From: Branchiostoma belcheri
Taxonomy: Eukaryota > Chordata > Leptocardii > Amphioxiformes > Branchiostomatidae
NCBI RefSeq assembly: GCF_001625305.1
Contig: NW_017802514.1
Location: 1,064,390 to 1,128,389 of the forward strand
Length of the DNA stretch: 64,000 nucleotides
Reading direction: 5' to 3'
Both the position numbers and the translations under genes were made by a program. The notes under the pieces are model-generated. The model was not told the DNA's origin. It did not search any database and saw only the letters and a program-made list of their open reading frames with translations. Shown in pieces: positions 49,701 through 54,083 of this stretch (the stretch's first letter is position 1; every line of letters starts with the position of its first letter).

Positions 49701-50508
49701 GTCAATTTTCTTATTATATTTCACTCCATACCACATGATTATATGTCTGTGAAATTTGTTTTTTTATTTAATTTTATCTTCTGAGGGTCAAATTTAGTCC
49801 TAACTACCCACTCCTTCAATGTCAGTGGACCTTGCAATTGCAATGTCGTCTACTACGAGGAAGTAGGGCTGGCAAAAAGTTGTTATTCTCCAACAGGCTG
49901 GTATGACAACATGTCCTCTACACCTGGTTTACGGCAAAGCTTTATCCCTTTATTGTGTCAACACGCATCCCAAGACCAATGTGTCAAGAGGTAAAAAAAC
50001 AGGCATTTTCTTCAGTCACGACATCATCAATGGCACGCAATGCAAAATCACGGAACACAATGACAGGAAAAACCAGAAGGCGACCAGTGGACATTGAAGA
50101 ATATCATATATGATATATAATATTCAGAAAGAAAGTTGCTATTTTGATACAGTAGTCAGGGGTAGTGACGACTTTGTACACACACAAAAAAAACACGCGC
50201 GGCTGTCGCTGAGCAAGTAGAGTATTTCTACGACTTCGGTGCACCTTGCAATCTTGTTGACACAACGGTACAACACTTGCACAGTGTACACACGGTAACG
50301 TTCGTAACTAATAGCACACACCCAATACAGCTCACACACCGTACATGTAGTAGACGTGGCCTTACTTGTGGTTACTCTGTTCTCGGGTGAACTCGACGTG
50401 ATCGTCCGCCCTTTTCTTCTGGGGTCTCTTCTTCCCAGACGCCGAACGAGACTTCGGGCTCCGCCCCCTAGGCCCCGCCTCTGGCACCTGCCGAGGTCTA
50501 ACTGACAT
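309..50508 (-). CDS. BAIAP3: BAIAP3/Munc13-4-like gene, 5' half (11 distinct coding exons, spliced span)
   Basis: Members of this family (BAIAP3, UNC13D) are cytosolic C2-MUN-C2 proteins that promote SNARE-dependent dense-core vesicle or endosome fusion. Seen here: eleven distinct minus-strand exons with GT/AG ends and matching phases, joining to about 302 residues. Residues 1-47 are basic and low in complexity. About 106-161 form a helical region (LYKELMYTIRHRIG, then ALLDRAKELK) that aligns with the segment before C2A in BAIAP3 and Munc13-4. C2A starts near residue 162. D181 and D187 in AKDANGYSDPYC are the expected calcium-loop 1 ligands. A Lys/Arg-rich insertion follows, then TLNPQWNEKFRFEVEDL and LHIDIW. 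'YCMLGIVP' and 'FEVEDLKNDRLHIDIW' look closer to BAIAP3 than to UNC13D, but with only the N-terminus visible UNC13D-like orthology is possible. The rest of C2A, MUN and C2B lie left of the window. Exons 4-9 are present twice (see the two block entries). Confidence 0.88.
683..1050 (+). mobile_element. Family I MITE (AGGCCAC...GTGGCCT)
   Basis: Ends AGGCCACAACAATTTAATTT and AAATTAAATTGGTGTGGCCT are inverted repeats. Inside are the family's shared stretches, for example TGTGTTGACTTCATGGCTCC. 368 bp, no coding capacity. It lies in intron 10; the rest of 354-1162 shows nothing notable. Confidence 0.85.
1163..1260 (-). CDS. BAIAP3: BAIAP3-like exon 10 (C2A strands)
   Basis: 98 bases with acceptor CACTCAG and donor TT|GTAAGT. 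It encodes VTQTEDLIAKSPILVSEVRR then KTLNPQWNEKFR. 'TLNPxWnExF' is the signature strand-turn of C2 domains. It ends on two bases that exon 11 completes to Phe. Only one copy exists; the block B counterpart would fall in the gap. Confidence 0.9.
1757..1837 (-). CDS. BAIAP3: BAIAP3-like exon 9, block A copy
   Basis: Second occurrence of exon 9 (PSTPTGKMSKEEKQEQ...RKKFV). In this copy it is followed by exon 10 in phase 0, so block A gives the uninterrupted route to the rest of C2A. Confidence 0.84.
2179..2312 (-). CDS. BAIAP3: BAIAP3-like exon 8, C2A core, block A copy
   Basis: Second occurrence of the C2A core exon (YSDPYCMLGIVPPSFSPP...SRGKDK), same length and protein as 6445-6578, with a few silent substitutions. 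Confidence 0.88.
2598..2636 (-). CDS. BAIAP3: BAIAP3-like exon 7, block A copy
   Basis: Second occurrence of exon 7 (AEAKDLEAKDAN). The acceptor differs by one base from block B (CTTACAG against CTTTCAG); both are usable. Confidence 0.84.
2744..2926. mobile_element. 183-bp MITE with RE1-like termini (block A intron 7)
   Basis: 27-bp terminal inverted repeats: CTGTCCTTGGTACTGAACCT... at 2744-2770 and ...AAGTTCAGCACCAAGGACAG ending at 2926. 25 of 27 positions pair. No coding capacity. The ends contain the core TTCAGCACC-AA-GGACAG. Confidence 0.7.
3265..3292 (-). CDS. BAIAP3: BAIAP3-like exon 6 (micro-exon), block A copy
   Basis: Second occurrence of the 28-base micro-exon (APKCVLNVT), identical to 7751-7778. 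Confidence 0.82.
3669..3728 (-). CDS. BAIAP3: BAIAP3-like exon 5, block A copy
   Basis: Second occurrence of exon 5 (VFHFTEDRHRALLDRAKELK), protein identical to 8153-8212, intact splice sites. Confidence 0.85.
4149..4256 (-). CDS. BAIAP3: BAIAP3-like exon 4, block A copy
   Basis: Second occurrence of exon 4 with the same protein and the same splice signals (CTCCTAG acceptor, GAG|GTACAA donor). Probably the other haplotype of 8632-8739 rather than a second exon of the same transcript. Confidence 0.85.
4320..4488. repeat. Dispersed repeat related to 2900-3080 (block A)
   Basis: From AAGTTCAGCACCAAGGACAG at about 4335 through CAGTTTTCCTCATACACCAT this repeats the sequence at about 2900-3080 of the same block (GACAGTAGTGTGCCAAGATTG... 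in both). The pair recurs in block B at about 7198-7380 and 8810-8965. This is an intragenic duplication or a second copy of a mobile element, older than the allelic split. Confidence 0.7.
4910..5537 (-). mobile_element. Penelope-like element, C-terminal GIY-YIG endonuclease fragment
   Basis: A minus-strand open frame of about 209 codons runs out of the N gap to a stop near 4910. It contains DTCGVVYHLTCEDCEAQYVG then ETERVLRKRISEHKR, then WFERGVKEAVHIRSRSPSLN and a terminal LPPIYNSLV. This is the GIY-YIG endonuclease layout of Penelope-like retroelements: Tyr pair, CxxC, GET.R...R..EH, then E..HI. Penelope elements encode a reverse transcriptase upstream of this domain; that part is missing or in the gap. 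The reading frame is intact, so the insertion is probably young. The DNA from about 4798 to 4909 is probably its 3' untranslated end. Confidence 0.88.
5538..5557. other. Assembly gap of 20 N
   Basis: Twenty consecutive N between the Penelope-like fragment and the first base of block B. A round number of N at exactly the start of a duplicated segment marks a contig join of unknown real length. Confidence 0.98.
6035..6115 (-). CDS. BAIAP3: BAIAP3-like exon 9, block B copy
   Basis: 81 bases, 27 codons, phase 0/0, acceptor TTTACAG, donor GTG|GTAGGA. It encodes PSTPTGKMSKEEKQEQRVQE then MLRKKFV, a charged, probably helical insertion inside C2A between strands. Exon 10 for this copy is missing because the 20-N gap intervenes. 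Confidence 0.84.
6445..6578 (-). CDS. BAIAP3: BAIAP3-like exon 8, C2A core, block B copy
   Basis: 134 bases. It completes Gly, then YSDPYCMLGIVPPSFSPP and a basic tail ending RRKSRGKDK before the donor AAG|GTACGA. SDPYC carries the second loop-1 calcium ligand. The open frame runs on past the donor (REEGLQKTDQ...), but that stretch is intron: exon 9 joins in phase and resumes the C2 pattern. The base differences seen from block A are synonymous (for example the Leu and Ser codons near 6490-6560). Confidence 0.9.
6896..6934 (-). CDS. BAIAP3: BAIAP3-like exon 7, block B copy
   Basis: 39 bases: completes Val, then AEAKDLEAKDAN, then the first base of Gly. It holds the first calcium-loop Asp of C2A (KDANG). 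Acceptor CTTTCAG, donor AATG|GTTAGT. Same protein as 2598-2636. Confidence 0.86.
7042..7224. mobile_element. 183-bp MITE with RE1-like termini (block B intron 7)
   Basis: Allelic counterpart of 2744-2926 with the same 27-bp inverted ends at 7042-7068 and 7198-7224. Confidence 0.7.
7479..7693. mobile_element. 215-bp hairpin MITE with TA duplication (present only in block B)
   Basis: An almost complete inverted repeat: it starts ACATCCGTGTCCATAATATC and ends with the complement (GATATTATGGACACAGATGT), so the element can fold into one long hairpin. TA lies on both sides (7477-7478 and 7694-7695). Block A has the uninterrupted site CC-TA-ATGTCTAGGG, so both the insertion and the 2-bp TA duplication can be read directly. 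TA duplications are typical of Tc1/mariner-type elements; no transposase is encoded. Confidence 0.92.
7751..7778 (-). CDS. BAIAP3: BAIAP3-like exon 6 (micro-exon), block B copy
   Basis: A 28-base exon between TTACAG and ACAG|GTAAAC, encoding APKCVLNVT plus the first base of a Val codon. This is the first beta strand of C2A (family: aP...LkvtV..Ak.L). It is recognisable only because its phases fit exons 5 and 7. Same as 3265-3292. Confidence 0.84.
8153..8212 (-). CDS. BAIAP3: BAIAP3-like exon 5, block B copy
   Basis: 60 bases, 20 codons (VFHFTEDRHRALLDRAKELK), acceptor CCCCCAG, donor AAG|GTAGGA. It continues the helix before C2A (family pattern aFh...eeH...L.r.rele). Same protein as 3669-3728. 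Confidence 0.87.
8632..8739 (-). CDS. BAIAP3: BAIAP3-like exon 4, block B copy
   Basis: 108 bases, 36 codons, phase 0/0, with acceptor CTCCTAG and donor GAG|GTACAA. It encodes LDTLYKELMYTIRHRIGTTS and DEDLYNYAQE, matching the family pattern LY..aLYtvlhrlG...LL.YLQ.af ahead of C2A. The protein is identical to the block A copy at 4149-4256. Confidence 0.88.
10081..10371 (+). pseudogene. LINE reverse-transcriptase C-terminus, frameshifted remnant
   Basis: Frame one reads PPAHRRNVASLALLYRYSHG then KSSRELHSLVPPL. The homology then shifts frame to FSARTRFATSTEANYAFFFH...ESFFPRTSSLCNKLPCECFL and a stop (NAWVQA*). This is the typical C-terminal tail of non-LTR retrotransposon polymerases (HRR.vasL.l.Yry.hg...R...FFprts.LWN.LP..cFp). 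The conserved Trp of LWN is Cys here. Nothing upstream of this tail is left. Lies in intron 3. Confidence 0.75.
10588..10674 (+). repeat. Dispersed repeat, inverted partner at 39779-39866
   Basis: ATATGGTCAGACAGGAGTCT, AAATCCCTCCTGCTATAAAA and CTCAACACCAGTTACCATGG match the reverse complement of 39779-39866 with few changes. No coding capacity; element type not recognised. Confidence 0.7.
10793..10876 (-). CDS. BAIAP3: BAIAP3-like exon 3
   Basis: 84 bases, 28 codons, phase 0 at both ends, with acceptor TTTTAG and donor GAG|GTAAGA. It encodes an acidic linker, EDLVEDKPLPVESQAVVKPD, then RQKLTKDE, which runs straight into the helical LDTLYKELMYTIRH of exon 4. It precedes the helical segment before C2A. 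Confidence 0.82.
11632..11883. mobile_element. Family II-like MITE, right part, relative of 42265-42702
   Basis: The stretch from GCTGGCATTTTGCGGAATTT to GATGTCATCCATACAATTAA and GGTGTGGCCT matches the right half of 42265-42702, including a decayed version of the nested element (GGTAGCATGGATGCCACTGG). The left end was not found. Confidence 0.65.
13480..13690. mobile_element. Two tRNA-like sequences facing each other (SINE-type)
   Basis: Plus strand 13508-13575: TTTAGCCGAGTGGTTAGAGC (A-box/D-arm) and GTGGGTTCGAACCGGGCC (B-box/T-arm). Minus strand about 13690-13620: TTTGGCGCTCTCACCGCTAA and AGGTTCGATTCCCAGTGTGG. Neither has a matching 7-bp acceptor stem, so these look like tRNA-derived retroposon sequence rather than tRNA genes. 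The repeat ends about 30-40 bases from exon 2's donor, inside intron 2. Confidence 0.6.
13718..13805 (-). CDS. BAIAP3: BAIAP3-like exon 2
   Basis: Acceptor CCTTGCAG and donor GAG|GTACAG flank 88 bases: one base completing Lys48, then 29 codons including NFFESFTALSWRQENRRLR. 'FFESFTAL' sits where BAIAP3 has a short FF-containing conserved stretch before C2A. The exon ends in phase 0. A tRNA-like repeat starts within about 40 bases of its donor. Confidence 0.82.
14940..15050. mobile_element. Family I MITE, left-end fragment
   Basis: Starts AGGCCACACCAATTTAATTT and decays into an A-rich tract within about 110 bases. No matching right end follows. Confidence 0.65.
17995..18196. mobile_element. 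MITE with CTCTCCAAG ends
   Basis: CTCTCCAAGCAGAGGTTAGG at the left and AAACCTCTTCTTGGAGAG at the right are inverted. Inner GTTTGGGGTTATTTT / AATACCCCAAAAC arms are also related to those at 56085-56222. Its interior repeats, with changes, the DNA just before it (GAAAAGTTAATTTTAAGGCC at about 17950 against 18058). Confidence 0.65.
18895..18972. repeat. TACATGTAC-rich short tandem repeat
   Basis: Repeats of GTACATACATGTACTATGTAC in two or three imperfect copies. A local expansion of the TACATGTA palindrome that is common across the window. Confidence 0.7.
19426..19787 (+). mobile_element. Family I MITE
   Basis: Ends AGGCCACATCAATTTAATTA and CAAATTGGTGTGGCCT; 362 bp. It carries the internal 'GTTGGTGTCATGGCTCC' block in the same orientation as 683-1050. 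Open frames across it are not genes. Confidence 0.85.
20181..20840 (-). other. 219-codon open frame of doubtful coding status
   Basis: The longest open frame in intron 1 (starts MSSDINPLKCLPLLLDFLRF). I recognise no domain. The composition is ordinary, the later part is GC-richer, and there is no obvious splice partner or upstream promoter. It is in the same orientation as the host gene, so an alternative exon is conceivable, but chance is more likely. Confidence 0.2.
21550..22105. repeat. Tandem repeat, four imperfect units of about 120-170 bp
   Basis: The block GTGTGCCTACACCGTGGCAG ... GACAAGGCTTATGTGTAAT ... GAGCTGTGGCAAGTTGTCTA begins at about 21557, 21674, 21845 and 21972. The units also contain ATGGACTTTCATCAACTGC, which is itself doubled in the third interval. 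No open frame is kept through the units. Confidence 0.85.
23285..23375. promoter_or_regulatory. Cluster of TGACCTT half-sites
   Basis: TGACCTT occurs at 23289-23295, 23301-23307 and 23365-23371. This is the complement of the AAGGTCA half-site used by orphan nuclear receptors such as ERR and SF-1. Function is inference only. Confidence 0.25.
24021..24375 (-). mobile_element. Family I MITE
   Basis: Ends AGGCCACACCAATTTAATTT and AAATTAAATTGGTGCAGCCT; 355 bp, inverted relative to 683-1050 (GGAGCCATGGAGTCAACACA inside). Confidence 0.85.
25630..25830 (+). mobile_element. Possible SINE (GTGGGTTCAATCC B box)
   Basis: AATAGGCTTTTCGAGGCCAT then AGTGGGTTCAATCCACTTCT, with TGTGTCTTGGGTATTG after it. 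Related stretches occur at about 47690-47770 and 53085-53150 (CATGGCCTTTTCGGGAGCCA ... TATCCACTGTGTCTTTGGGC). Short and diverged; family unknown. Confidence 0.45.
27731..27960 (+). mobile_element. tRNA-derived SINE
   Basis: A pol III-type head with A-box-like TGGTATACGGAAGAGTG and B-box-like GGGTTTGAATCC (27781-27792), followed by a body with GTGCCATTGGGAACGGCACT and CTCGGATAGGACGTTAAATG. The same body recurs on the minus strand at about 58390-58690. Not a functional tRNA: no acceptor stem. Confidence 0.75.
30527..30995 (-). mobile_element. Family II MITE (AGGCCACAGCAAGTA, GGATGACATC)
   Basis: 469 bp. The left end AGGCCACAGCAAGTAAATTT plus GGATCACATCC mirrors the right end GATGTCATCC...TTACTTGCTGTGGCCT. 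It carries the family's internal 'CAGCATGGCAACAGACATC' stretch. No coding capacity. Confidence 0.85.
31731..31794. repeat. (TC)32 microsatellite
   Basis: An uninterrupted run of TC dinucleotides, 64 bases. It produces the run of Leu-Ser in one open frame, which is not a gene. Confidence 0.98.
34049..34263. mobile_element. 215-bp hairpin MITE, second copy
   Basis: Same length and very similar to 7479-7693, including ACATCTGTGTCCATAATATC at the left end and its complement at the right. TA precedes it, but the right flank is GA, so the duplication is either mutated or this copy was rearranged. Confidence 0.88.
35800..36160 (+). pseudogene. LINE fragment between endonuclease and reverse transcriptase
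   Basis: The plus frame encodes NRDWFDENDPEIEALLQRKR, then LREMQNTWWTNMAKKTQHFA and GNIRAFYEALRAIYGPTQRT. This pattern (WFDeNd.eI..LL..Kr...L...L..MqdtWW..kA.eiq.ad..n.r.FY.alk.iYGP) sits just ahead of the reverse-transcriptase domain in many animal non-LTR elements. Both the endonuclease and the polymerase are missing. After about 36160 the frame continues into unrelated intron sequence. Lies in intron 1, antisense to the gene. Confidence 0.75.
37188..37541 (-). mobile_element. Family I MITE
   Basis: Ends AGGCCACACCAATTTATTTC and GAAATTAAATTGGTGTGGCCT-like; 354 bp. The best-preserved inverted ends of the family (GGTTAACGGA left, TCCGTTAACC right). Opposite orientation to 683-1050. Confidence 0.88.
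37955..38442 (-). mobile_element. Family II MITE
   Basis: 488 bp with ends AGGCCACAGCAAGTTAATTT and AAATAACTTGCTATGGCCT; internal 'GGCATGGCAACAGACATC' in the same orientation as 30527-30995. Confidence 0.85.
39779..39866 (-). repeat. Dispersed repeat, inverted partner of 10588-10674
   Basis: Read on the minus strand: TATATGGTCAGACAGGAATA, AAATCCCTCCTACTATAAAA. Same unknown family as 10588-10674. Confidence 0.7.
40021..40038 (+). promoter_or_regulatory. RE1-like site in intron 1
   Basis: TTCAGCACC-AA-GAACAGC: the left half-site of the REST motif is perfect and the right half has one change (GAACAGC for GGACAGC). It is not inside any repeat I recognise. Binding is unknown. Confidence 0.3.
40479..40501. 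repeat. (TA)n microsatellite
   Basis: About ten TA repeats in intron 1. Confidence 0.9.
41225..41586 (+). mobile_element. Family I MITE
   Basis: Left end AGGCCAATTCAATTTGTTGG, right end AAATTGGTGTGGCTT; 362 bp with the shared internal 'TATGTTGACTTCATGGCTCC' block. Confidence 0.82.
42265..42702. mobile_element. Family II-like MITE carrying a nested hAT-like MITE
   Basis: 438 bp from AGGGCCACATTGACTTAACT to ATGAAATCAGTGTTGCCT, with GGATGACATC / GATGTTATCC sub-terminal motifs. A second element, 42518-42610, is inserted inside. Confidence 0.75.
42518..42610. mobile_element. hAT-like MITE nested in a family II-like MITE
   Basis: Inverted ends TAGCCTGGGTGCCATCC and GGATGGCACCCAGGCCA. The flanks GAGCTCGG and GAGCCTCGG look like an 8-bp target duplication with one inserted base. 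Confidence 0.7.
43500..43860 (-). pseudogene. LINE reverse-transcriptase C-terminus, frameshifted
   Basis: One frame reads RRQKHKLIQFRKILNGLAPQ, YLQDIIPSRICDSVPYKLCA; another continues SIKKSFLHSTIYLWNDLPTN, IQATINIFKNELDSLF. Together they give the LINE tail pattern (RR..hkL..f.kilngLaP.YL..l.P...r........p..r...yk.SFl..tI.lWN.LP..i......  FK..L). A frameshift lies near 43690-43740. An A- and AATAAA-rich stretch on the minus strand just beyond (43485-43500) may be its tail. Confidence 0.75.
48344..48824 (+). mobile_element. Family II MITE
   Basis: 481 bp with ends AGGCCACAGCAAGTAATTTT and AAATTTACTTGCTCTGGCCT. The interior is inverted relative to 30527-30995 (GTCTGTTGCCATGCCGGAAC). Confidence 0.85.
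50366..50508 (-). CDS. BAIAP3: BAIAP3-like exon 1 (start codon)
   Basis: The ATG at 50508 opens 47 codons rich in Arg, Lys, Ser and Pro (MSVRPRQVPEAGPRGR...ADDHVEFTREQSNH). The exon then ends on two bases, AA, at a good donor (AA|GTAAGG). The next exon starts with the single G that completes a Lys codon, which supports this join across a 36.6 kb intron. No earlier in-frame ATG is evident and the upstream DNA is CpG-rich, as expected for a first exon. The N-terminal residues are poorly conserved in this family, so the start rests on splicing and context. Confidence 0.8.
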
Positions 50509-50830
50509 CTTTCTGGCTCTTTAAGACTGTCTACACTGGATCTAAGCTGATCCTTTCCCTTGAACTTGGGAGGAACGGGCTGTTTGAGAGGCGTTTACGA
50601 GAAAGCGCCGCCCTGCAACAAGTGGAAAGCTGGAGCGTCTCCGTGCTCGGTCCGCTTCTGTGTGACTCCCGTTCGCGCTCGATCGAATCCCAGAACCCGG
50701 AAGTCTCTGGAATCGTCCAAAGCGACGAAGGGGTGGGTAGGGTGTGGGGAACTTTTCGGAACGACATTTTTGAGAGCAATGAATGATGCCAAACTGAACA
50801 CAAGCCATTCTTTCGCGGCCAGGACGTTTT
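50509..50830 (-). promoter_or_regulatory. CpG-rich putative promoter of the BAIAP3-like gene
   Basis: Just upstream of the exon 1 ATG the base composition changes from AT-rich to GC- and CpG-rich. A perfect ETS-type core CCGGAAGT lies at 50697-50704, a common proximal element of CpG promoters. No TATA box is evident. The transcription start cannot be placed from sequence alone. Open frames here on both strands are most likely GC-driven. Confidence 0.5.
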
Positions 50831-51324
50831 ATTTGTAGTAAACTCGGGATTTTTTCACCAAATGTTTATGTTAATGACAAGAGAGAGGCATCAAACTGAT
50901 GAAACAAAGTGTGAACTTTCCCGTCGTTCGAACTTGCATCAGACATAAAAACTCAGGCTAAATATAGGCCAGATGTCAGAAAGGTGGTGGGAAAATAGAT
51001 TTTCTGCTTCGAATGATGAATTGCCAACTTTGCGTAACATCAAAACATAAAGAACACAATACGGTGTAACATAATCCGGCGATTGAAACAGACCATCAAT
51101 ATCATGAGTGTCCTTAGCCTTTTGACCAAAGACCTCTCAGTCTCACCCATCCCTTTTTTCAGGGGTTAATGCAGTACGCTCAATGATATAGCCGCCAAAC
51201 TACAAATACCCTATTGGAGTCATTTGGTTGATGTTGTAGACGGTTGTACAGACTGTTGAAAATTCTGATCAATGGCGGTTGTCTTAACTTAAAGTCTTAA
51301 ATCTATTCTTCATTCGCATATTTA

Positions 51325-51734
51325 AGGCCTTGTTGATTTGGTTACATGGATGACATCCACGCGCGCATGAATTTTCGTCCGTTTCCAAAAAAAAAGTTTT
51401 CGACCATACTGTAAATCGTATACAAAGTAGCAGCAAAATGAGCAAGTATATGCTGTAAATTGAAAAAAAAATCGGAAAATGATACTTATGTCGGAGAATG
51501 CCAAAATCCATTCCAAAGGACAAGAAGAAATATGAAGGAATGAAAATGAAGAGTCTATTATTCACTATGCCAATAGAATATTACTCTGTGTGTTTAGTCT
51601 TTTGTTCCACCTTCATGACCACCTAGATTTTATGATGAAGGCAATTTTTTTCCAAACTTTATTCTTATTCGCACGCTCGCATCAGTTTGGGGGTTCCCAG
51701 GGGATGTCATCCGTATAATCACATAACGTGGCCT
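51325..51734 (+). mobile_element. Family II-like MITE (subfamily with GCGCGC)
   Basis: 410 bp with ends AGGCCTTGTTGATTTGGTTA and ATCACATAACGTGGCCT. Sub-terminal GGATGACATC and GATGTCATCC are present. The interior is inverted with respect to 54635-55053. Confidence 0.82.
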
Positions 51735-51779
51735 TACTCACTGAGAACGCAATGCGCAATTGATACTTCCATGTTGATT

Positions 51780-51969
51780 TCTATTTTGCCCGAAGATTTC
51801 CCCGAATGAAACCTAATCGCCGTTCTCGGACTGCGACGGTGATACCTCGCCATCCCGTGGGTGCGAGTTGGCGAGAACACGCGATGTCTATCCGGCGTCC
51901 TGACGCGTTACATCACGGTACGGTACCGGCAGCGATTGAAGATGAGATGAGATGGCGGCCTACGCGAAA
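51780..51969 (+). promoter_or_regulatory. CpG-rich patch, possible promoter/first exon cut by a MITE
   Basis: GC- and CpG-rich DNA (GCGTTACATCACGGTACGG, CCGGCAGCGATTG) leads to GAGATGGCGGCCTACGCG, an ATG embedded in a YY1-like AAGATGGCGGC-type context at 51952. The hAT-like MITE at 51970 begins six codons later. No splice donor precedes it. Speculative. Confidence 0.25.
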
Positions 51970-52421
51970 CTAGCCTGGTATCCAGTCTTATCGTTGTTGG
52001 GGCATGGTAGTTGGGTAGCCTCCACCAGGCCTTTTTACGGCAATACGAATCGTAGAATTCGGCAAAAAAAAGATCCAAGGGAGTCCGGCCGCGAGAAGGT
52101 AGTTTTTTTCCCTCTGCGCGGCCAGTCAACCTACAAGGCGGCCAAACTTCCTTGGCAAATGTTCTCCTATATATATAGCCAGCGTATTCTGGTAGAGACA
52201 ATGGTAGTTGAGGCAGGCTGTGTCTTCGGGGCAGTACAACAGGCCACCCGGTAGGAGTGTTACGCTAATAGAGATGGCACGCCGGGGAGTTGATCTCAAT
52301 CTCCCATCAATCTCCCATCGTGAAATACCCACCGAAAAAAAACTACCTGAGGTGGGCGGGAAAGAGCCCCTGCAGCCCCAAGGAAACCGCCCCAACCACG
52401 ATAAGACTGGATACCAGGCTA
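51970..52421. mobile_element. hAT-like MITE, 452 bp, 8-bp target duplication
   Basis: Ends CTAGCCTGGTATCCAGTCTT and AAGACTGGATACCAGGCTA pair for over 25 bp (TTATCGTTGTTGGGG against CCCCAACCACGATAA continues the stem). Flanks ACGCGAAA and AAGCGAAA match at 7 of 8 bases. Large open frames on both strands within it are non-coding by-products of the inverted repeat. Confidence 0.8.
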
Positions 52422-52639
52422 AAGCGAAACGAGCAAGGCGCTCCATTCAGCCTACCCACGCAGATGATCTGGCTCCTTAGGAGGAGTTCATCTCAAATGG
52501 ATCGCGGCACGTTAAATGCTCGTTACAAAACGCCTGAGGGATTAGCTATCACGGAAGACACAAGCACGCCCACGTGGCTGGGCTGAAGGGATGCAGGTGC
52601 CGATATGCCTGCCTGCCTGCATGCACGATACATGTCGCC

Positions 52640-52705
52640 TACAAGTCAAAGTTTATTGCACAACGCTTGTCACGGGTACAATGTATGGAAAATAATAACT
52701 AAAGA
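52640..52705 (-). mobile_element. 3' end of a retroposon (same family as 1-75)
   Basis: Read on the minus strand it gives CATTGTACCCGTGACAAGCG then TTGTGCAATAAACTTTGACTTG, matching 1-75. A truncated insertion with no coding sequence. Confidence 0.55.
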
Positions 52706-53079
52706 TTACCAGTCGGCATGAGTCTATCATAATGTAACAAAATAATGTAACAATATATGGTCAACGGTTACTATACTGTGTCTGACAGAATATTATAAAG
52801 AACTAGTACTGGCTAGAAAATATTTCGACTCTACATGTACGTTCTACATTACGCTACTATACTCATGAAGGGTACTGTGAGCAGTTGTACCTAATTATAC
52901 AAATCATGTTCTATGACTGCTAAACAGAGTGTAGACTAAGTTACATGCCAGGAGTGTTACAATTCTACATATAAATGCTACGATACGCTACACTATATAC
53001 ATGTAGTTGATAAAGTATTCAGTGACTCTACTTATACAGCTATTCTAAGATTAACTGTCTGTAAAAAGAGGTCAAGGTG

Positions 53080-53270
53080 CCATGGCCTTTTCGGGAGCCA
53101 TGGATGCAGTAGGTTGGTTATCCACTGTGTCTTTGGGCATGGTATTGGCAGGTTTAGACTATCCTCGTTCTTCCACTACACGCATGTTTTTACTAGTACC
53201 TCCCCTAACCAGGTACTTGCCCGGAGAAATGAGGAAAATCATGTAAAAACTGCCTTTCCCAAGGACACAA
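53080..53270 (+). mobile_element. Possible SINE related to 25630-25830
   Basis: CATGGCCTTTTCGGGAGCCA, then GTTGGTTATCCACTGTGTCT and a tail with CCTTTCCCAAGGACAC. Shares the head with 25630-25830 and about 47690-47770. Confidence 0.4.
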
Positions 53271-53574
53271 CATGTAGCTAGTAATATTAAAGAAAGGTAA
53301 TAAACAGATGGATGGACAAAAGATTGAGTGCACAGACCCCCATTGTCTCCAGAACTCGAAAATGCGAGCACTTTTTGCTTTGTACTACTAACATTCCAAA
53401 TGATGATCTGTAATATTAATCTGCTAACCTTAGACATAATTTGGTAGTCGCTGCGGGGTATCAATTGGCAATTTATGCGTCTTTTGATGACTGCGTGTTG
53501 GTTTTCAGCAGTTAATCCGGGCGCTGGCAACATTCCAACTGAATAGCACAAGGAGATTGATCCGATAGTATTGA

Positions 53575-53753
53575 CTAGCCTCTACCACGCTTCGGGAGGC
53601 GGCTGAAAAGTGTAGAAATTGGCCAAATAGACAGATGATATGCCAAAACAGTTTGTCGCTCTTGGTGCGGACCAAGTCTCCTGGCATATCATATCTATCT
53701 CTTTGGCTAATGTCTTCTTTCCAGCCGCTTCTCGAAGCCTGGTGTAGAGGCTA
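53575..53753. mobile_element. hAT-like MITE, 179 bp, 8-bp target duplication
   Basis: Ends CTAGCCTCTACCACGCTTCG and CGAAGCCTGGTGTAGAGGCTA are inverted repeats (GGAGGCGGCTG against CAGCCGCTTCTC continues). Flanks AGTATTGA and ATTATTGA match at 7 of 8 bases, as expected for a hAT-type insertion. Confidence 0.78.
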
Positions 53754-53859
53754 ATTATTGACTGTATTTGAAGTAGGAAGTAAGTGGTCATATCGTCGTC
53801 AGCGGGAGGCATGTAGCTGCCTCAAAATGAGAGAAGAAAAAGAAGCTTAAGTTCGGGCC

Positions 53860-54083
53860 GCGGAAGCGTTTGTGCACGGTAAAGACCGGCGGTGAGATGA
53901 TTCGAGTTTATGCGACGTCCGTGCGCGGGGGCGACCGTTTGGCAGAGAGCACCTGTGGGCTTCAATTAGCAGCTTATTCACCGGAACACGATACAATGGA
54001 AGATGGCGGCGTCCTCTCCGACTTATCTTTGTCCGCAGACTGTTTTGAGCGCATCCTAAAGACATATCTAGCGCAAACAAAGA
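53860..54083 (+). CDS. Possible first exon of an unidentified plus-strand gene
   Basis: A CpG-rich patch with ATG at 53996 inside GGAAGATGGCGGC, an exact YY1-type promoter element often overlapping start codons. The frame reads MEDGGVLSDLSLSADCFERI then LKTYLAQTK, amphipathic and protein-like. It meets a possible donor AAAGA|GTGAAT at 54084, and a stop follows six bases later if unspliced. I do not recognise the protein and could find no second exon in the next 10 kb. The coding part would be 53996-54083; the rest is leader. Confidence 0.3.

Larger units (their letters stand above)
13806..50365. other. Intron 1, about 36.6 kb
   Basis: The join is supported by the split Lys codon between exons 1 and 2. 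It contains at least 18 recognisable repeat insertions, listed separately. No second gene was recognised: the longer open frames in it are either inside repeats or match nothing known. Stretches without any call are 15051-17600, 18200-19425, 22106-24020, 28000-30526, 31800-34048, 38443-39778, 44000-47680 and 48825-50365. These are mostly AT-rich unique DNA, with scattered GC-richer islands (about 16640-17260, 20220-20480, 21000-21550, 22440-22680, 26900-27240 and 33290-33720) that could be regulatory. Confidence 0.6.

Noticed and set aside
51908..52586. Overlapping open frames of about 90-106 codons
   Set aside because: They lie in an inverted-repeat MITE and are mirror images of each other.
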